Shown here: piece by piece, positions 6,397-8,904 of the stretch | How the letters are laid out: each line of letters opens with the position of its first letter | How positions within the stretch are numbered: the first letter of the stretch is position 1 | From: Aquificota bacterium | GTDB taxonomy: Bacteria; Aquificota; Aquificia; Aquificales; Hydrogenothermaceae | Length of the DNA: 8,904 nucleotides | Direction: 5' to 3' | NCBI GenBank assembly: GCA_013153795.1 | Contig: JAADDV010000162.1 | Location: 1-8,904, forward strand | Made by a program: the position numbers and the translations under genes | Notes under the pieces: generated by a model | Told to the model about the DNA's origin: nothing | The model's input: only the letters and a program-made list of their open reading frames with translations | Database searches by the model: none

Positions 6397-6840
6397 ATGG
6401 AAATAGTTATAAACTCTTTGGAAGAGATGAAACATTTTGCAAAACAGTTAGCTAAGTGTCTAAGAGGAAATGAAGTAATCCTTTTAAAGGGAAATCTTGC
6501 TGCAGGGAAAACAACATTTACAAGATTTTTAGTTTCTGCTTTAAATCCTGAAATAGAAGATGAAGTAAACTCTCCTACATTTACTGTGATGAATCAGTAT
6601 GATACCCAGAAGTTTCCTATTTATCATATAGACCTTTACAGAGTAAAAGATTTTGATTTTACAGATTTTTTAGGAGAAGGAGTAATCATAGTTGAATGGG
6701 GAACAGAAGAGACTTTTGATGAAATTGAGGACATGCCAGTTTTATTTATAGAAATTTTTCCTGAAGAAGAAGAAAAAAGAGTTCTTAAAATTAAACAAAA
6801 AAATGCAGATTATCTAATAGGGTGTATTAGGCCTCAATAA
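6397..6840 (+). CDS. tsaE: tRNA threonylcarbamoyladenosine (t6A) biosynthesis ATPase TsaE
   Basis: TsaE is the small ATPase that works with TsaB, TsaC and TsaD to make t6A37 on ANN-decoding tRNAs in the cytoplasm. The 147-residue length is standard. Signatures: P-loop GNLAAGKTT (32-40; the family usually reads GDLGAGKTT, with N and A here), SPTFTVMNQY (59-68), the IYHIDLYRV stretch (75-83), and IIVEWGTE (97-104) with the conserved E-W pair (100-101). ATG 6397 is supported by AGGAGA overlapping the upstream stop. It appears to be second in an operon with the helicase; tsaB, tsaC and tsaD are not in the window. Its last 14 nt overlap the 3' end of the convergent dapE-like gene. Confidence 0.93.
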   Translation: MEIVINSLEEMKHFAKQLAKCLRGNEVILLKGNLAAGKTTFTRFLVSALNPEIEDEVNSPTFTVMNQYDTQKFPIYHIDLYRVKDFDFTDFLGEGVIIVEWGTEETFDEIEDMPVLFIEIFPEEEEKRVLKIKQKNADYLIGCIRPQ

Positions 6841-7888
6841 AAGATTTAAAAATCTTAAAATTTTCAATAAGTTTGTCTATTGGAGCATACTCATTTTTCT
6901 GATGAGCTTGGGCTGGGTCTCCAGGACCAAAATTTACAGCATCTATACCGTGGAGAGACAGCCTTGCTACATCTGTCCAAGCCTGTTTAGCTTCAACAGG
7001 AAGATTAAACTTTTCTATGAACTCTGACAGCACAGGATTATAAAGGCAGACATTTCCAGAAGGACAAAGGTCTGTAAATTCTACTTTTGCTTCTCCATTT
7101 ACAAGTTTTAAAACGTCTTCTTTAGCCTGCTCTATTGTTTTCCCAGGAGCAAACCTATAGTTTACATTTATAACAAACCTGTCAGGGATTATATTCCTAC
7201 CGCCGGAAAACTCAACCATAGTAGCATTCATAACCTCAAGATACTTCATACCATCAAACTCATATTCATGAATTCCATAATCAGCAAGTCTTTTTAAAAA
7301 GTCAGCAGCTTTATGTATAGCATTTTCCCCCTGCCATGGTCTTGCTGAATGGGCTCTCTTCCCTTCAAAAATAATAGATGCATGCATAGTTCCAAGACAT
7401 CCAACCTGGACTTTGTTGTCTGTAGGCTCAAGGGCAAATGCAAGGTCTGCTTTTTGGATAATATCAAATTCTGTTAAAAGTGGTTCAAGTCCATTGTCTA
7501 TATAAGGACCTTCTTCTTTCTCATAAAACACATATATAAGATTAAATTTTTTGTCTTTATTGTGAAAATGTTCAGCCAATCCCATCATTACAGCTAAGCC
7601 AGCTTTCATATCACTGGCTCCAAGACCATAAAGCTTTCCATCTATAATCTGGCCTGTAAACTCATTTTCTCCTGGAACAGTATCTAGATGACCTACAAGG
7701 GCTATAGTTTTTTTGTCAAGATTTATCTCATCATAAGCTATAAGAGAGTTGTTATATCTGATAATTCTATCTTGAGGAAAGTATTTTTCTAGAAAGGATT
7801 GGGTATAATCTGCAATTTCTTTTTCATTTCCTATAACAGAAGGAATCTCAACTAGCTCTTTTAAATACTGAATCAGCTTCTTATTCAT
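6827..7888 (-). CDS. dapE: Succinyl-diaminopimelate desuccinylase-type M20 metallopeptidase (actinobacterial-type DapE)
   Basis: A 353-residue M20-family di-zinc amidohydrolase. DapE removes succinate from N-succinyl-LL-diaminopimelate in lysine and peptidoglycan precursor synthesis. All expected metal and catalytic residues are present: H67 in GHLDTVP, D93 in GASDMKAG, catalytic E125 and ligand E126 in EKEEG, E154 in EPT, and H329 in GPGDPAQAHQKNEYA. The dimerisation-domain stretch GKRAHSARPWQGENAIHK (176-193) and WTDVARL (304-310) match, from memory, the short DapE form known from actinobacteria. ArgE- or LysK-type deacylases are the alternative. The start ATG overlaps the regulator stop (ATGAATAA, 7888-7881). 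No SD is visible, so translation is probably coupled to the upstream gene. Confidence 0.82.
   Translation of the reverse strand: MNKKLIQYLKELVEIPSVIGNEKEIADYTQSFLEKYFPQDRIIRYNNSLIAYDEINLDKKTIALVGHLDTVPGENEFTGQIIDGKLYGLGASDMKAGLAVMMGLAEHFHNKDKKFNLIYVFYEKEEGPYIDNGLEPLLTEFDIIQKADLAFALEPTDNKVQVGCLGTMHASIIFEGKRAHSARPWQGENAIHKAADFLKRLADYGIHEYEFDGMKYLEVMNATMVEFSGGRNIIPDRFVINVNYRFAPGKTIEQAKEDVLKLVNGEAKVEFTDLCPSGNVCLYNPVLSEFIEKFNLPVEAKQAWTDVARLSLHGIDAVNFGPGDPAQAHQKNEYAPIDKLIENFKIFKSFIEA
6841..6856. repeat. AT-rich inverted repeat at the tsaE/dapE convergence
   Basis: AAGATTT (6841-6847) and AAATCTT (6850-6856) form a perfect 7-bp inverted repeat with a 2-nt centre, directly after the tsaE stop and inside the dapE coding end. 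It might form a weak terminator for tsaE, followed by a short T-run on the plus strand (6861-6864). With one G-C pair per arm it is thermodynamically poor, especially in a thermophile. Confidence 0.3.
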
Positions 7889-8669
7889 TTTCTGTGTATC
7901 CTAACCTCTCTGAAAGCTCTTTTACTTTTTGTAGGAAATCTTCTTTAACTTCGTTTATAAGTTTTTCTTTGGGTATCCTGTAAGAAGGAGCTGATAGAGT
8001 TATCCCAGCTGCGACTTTTCCTGTGTAATCTCTAACAGGAACAGAAAGACATCTTACTTCATCTTCCCACTCTTCATCATCTATAGCAAAACCATTTTGT
8101 TTGACTTCTTCTAGATGTTTAAGAAGTTTATCTTTATCAGTTATGGTTTTTTTAGTAAAAGGAACAAGCTTTACATGTCTAAAGAAATCTTCCAGTTCTT
8201 CCTCGTCCATATCTGCAAGATGTATTTTTCCAGAAGCAGAAGCGTACATTGGTAAAAGCTTTCCTACCCTAGACTTTACAAGGACAGGCCTATCTATCTC
8301 ATAAGCATCTATATAAACAATTTCATATCCACTTCTTATAGCAAGATATATGTTTTCCTGGTATTTTTCTCCAAGTTCTTGAAGATATGGTTTTGCAATT
8401 TTTCTTAAATCGACATGGGTTAGATAAGAGTGTCCTACTTCAAAATTTCTGATTCCAAGGGAGTATGTTTTTTTCTTCTTGTTGTAATTTACATAACCTC
8501 TATTGACTAGAACATCAAGAATTTTTTCAGTTTGCTGATGGGATATATCTACATTTTCTTCTATATCAAGGATTGTAGACTGGGGATTTTTTGCTATGAA
8601 AAACAGGATATCAAAGGCTGAATCTACATTGTGGACTATATACTCATTTTTTGTTCTTTTTCTTCTCAT
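7881..8669 (-). CDS. IclR-family transcriptional regulator
   Basis: A 262-residue regulator of normal IclR length. The N-terminal winged helix-turn-helix spans about 14-72 (VDSAFDILFFIAKN, then a recognition region DISHQQTEKILDVLVNRGYV). The C-terminal effector-binding domain (about 80-255) carries the family marks LPMYASASGKIHLA (139-152), GFAIDDEEWEDEVRCLSVPV (193-212) and GKVAAGITLSAP (217-228). The ATG at 8669 (MRRKRTKNEY) is chosen because the frame upstream runs through tRNA-Asp. Only a weak AGAG lies upstream as an SD. It lies 26 nt after tRNA-Asp and overlaps dapE by 8 nt, suggesting co-transcription with both. The effector is unknown; regulation of its own operon or dapE is inferred from position only. 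Confidence 0.88.
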   Translation of the reverse strand: MRRKRTKNEYIVHNVDSAFDILFFIAKNPQSTILDIEENVDISHQQTEKILDVLVNRGYVNYNKKKKTYSLGIRNFEVGHSYLTHVDLRKIAKPYLQELGEKYQENIYLAIRSGYEIVYIDAYEIDRPVLVKSRVGKLLPMYASASGKIHLADMDEEELEDFFRHVKLVPFTKKTITDKDKLLKHLEEVKQNGFAIDDEEWEDEVRCLSVPVRDYTGKVAAGITLSAPSYRIPKEKLINEVKEDFLQKVKELSERLGYTENE

Positions 8670-8695
8670 TGGATTTCTCTGATGAAATAAAATAA

Positions 8696-8774
8696 TGGCG
8701 GAGCCGACGGGATTCGAACCCGCGACCTCTGGCGTGACAGGCCAGCGTTCTGGGCCAGGCTGAACTACGGCTCC
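8696..8774 (-). tRNA. tRNA-Asp(GUC), CCA encoded
   Basis: A full cloverleaf on the minus strand: acceptor GGAGCCG/CGGCTCC, D stem GTTC/GAAC with an 11-nt D loop (AGCCTGGCCCA), anticodon stem CTGGC/GCCAG with loop CTGTCAC (anticodon GTC), a 5-nt variable region and T arm GCGGG-TTCGAAT-CCCGT. Discriminator G is at 8699 and genome-encoded CCA at 8698-8696. The second tRNA of the tandem, 12 nt after tRNA-Val. Confidence 0.97.
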
Positions 8775-8786
8775 GTATTCTGTCAA

Positions 8787-8860
8787 TGGGCGGTAGAGGA
8801 GTCGAACCTCTGACCCCCTCCTTGTAAGGGAGGTGCTCTGGCCAGCTGAGCTAACCGCCC
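8787..8860 (-). tRNA. tRNA-Val(UAC), CCA not encoded
   Basis: A full cloverleaf on the minus strand: acceptor GGGCGGT/ACCGCCC, D stem GCTC/GAGC with loop AGCTGGCCA, anticodon stem CCTCC/GGAGG with loop CTTACAA (anticodon TAC), variable region GGGTC and T arm AGAGG-TTCGACT-CCTCT, with discriminator A at 8787. The next bases are TTG, so CCA must be added by the nucleotidyltransferase, unlike its tRNA-Asp neighbour. Confidence 0.97.
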
Positions 8861-8872
8861 GAACGGATTAAT

Positions 8873-8901
8873 ATAATATTACTTTTTAGACTTAATGTCA
8901 A
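8873..8901 (-). promoter_or_regulatory. Strong promoter of the tRNA-Val-tRNA-Asp-iclR-dapE unit
   Basis: On the minus strand, perfect TTGACA (8901-8896), a 17-nt spacer (8895-8879) and TATTAT (8878-8873, 5/6 to TATAAT). The predicted start is near 8866, giving a 6-nt leader (CCGTTC) before the tRNA-Val acceptor stem. This is the best promoter in the window. Confidence 0.85.
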
Positions 8902-8904
8902 CCC

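Noticed and set aside
5649..6398. Minus-strand open frames under the helicase 3' half, and a plus-strand frame at 8101-8304 under iclR
   Set aside because: Antisense shadows of well-supported genes with no family signature.
8670..8786. N-terminal extension of the IclR frame upstream of 8669
   Set aside because: It translates the tRNA-Asp gene in the sense direction and starts at a TTG in the tRNA spacer; the VAGSNPVG-like string is a common tRNA artefact.
8758..8786. TTGACA in the 12-nt spacer between the two tRNAs as a second promoter
   Set aside because: At 17-nt spacing the hexamer is TCAGCC inside tRNA-Asp, which is not a -10 element.

Overview
The window is AT-rich, gene-dense bacterial chromosome. 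Codon use is strongly A/T-biased. GroES, GroEL and the other proteins look most like those of thermophilic Aquificota, probably a Sulfurihydrogenibium-like member of the Hydrogenothermaceae. That placement is from remembered protein resemblance and composition, not a search.

Layout, left to right. (1) Positions 1-465, minus strand: the N-terminal 155 codons of a conserved protein of unknown function, cut by the window edge. (2) Positions 466-628: a divergent intergenic region holding a striking G/C-only palindrome core (523-555). (3) Positions 629-1210, plus strand: ubiX, flavin prenyltransferase. (4) Positions 1276-3340: the groES-groEL operon, with a near-consensus housekeeping promoter, no CIRCE operator, strong Shine-Dalgarno (SD) sites and a textbook intrinsic terminator. 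(5) Positions 3347-3874: a small, very Phe-rich CPBP-family membrane protease. The only plausible SD of this gene is the right arm of the groEL terminator hairpin. (6) Positions 3937-6387: a large helicase with a C-terminal cysteine cluster (MrfA/YprA-like), apparently with its own promoter so close to the ATG that the mRNA would be nearly leaderless. It is followed after 9 nt by tsaE (6397-6840), the ATPase of tRNA t6A synthesis. (7) Positions 6827-8860, minus strand, read right to left: a strong promoter at the window edge, tRNA-Val(UAC), tRNA-Asp(GUC), an IclR-family regulator and a dapE-like M20 desuccinylase. These are packed tightly enough to suggest one mixed tRNA-mRNA transcription unit. 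dapE and tsaE converge and overlap by 14 nt at their 3' ends.

The genes cover protein folding, quinone cofactor supply, DNA repair, tRNA modification, tRNAs and lysine/peptidoglycan precursor synthesis. I see no transposase, CRISPR array, prophage or toxin-antitoxin pair, and no convincing new multi-gene system. The interesting signals are regulatory: the terminator/SD overlap, the near-leaderless helicase transcript, the tRNA-regulator-enzyme operon and the palindrome between the divergent genes.
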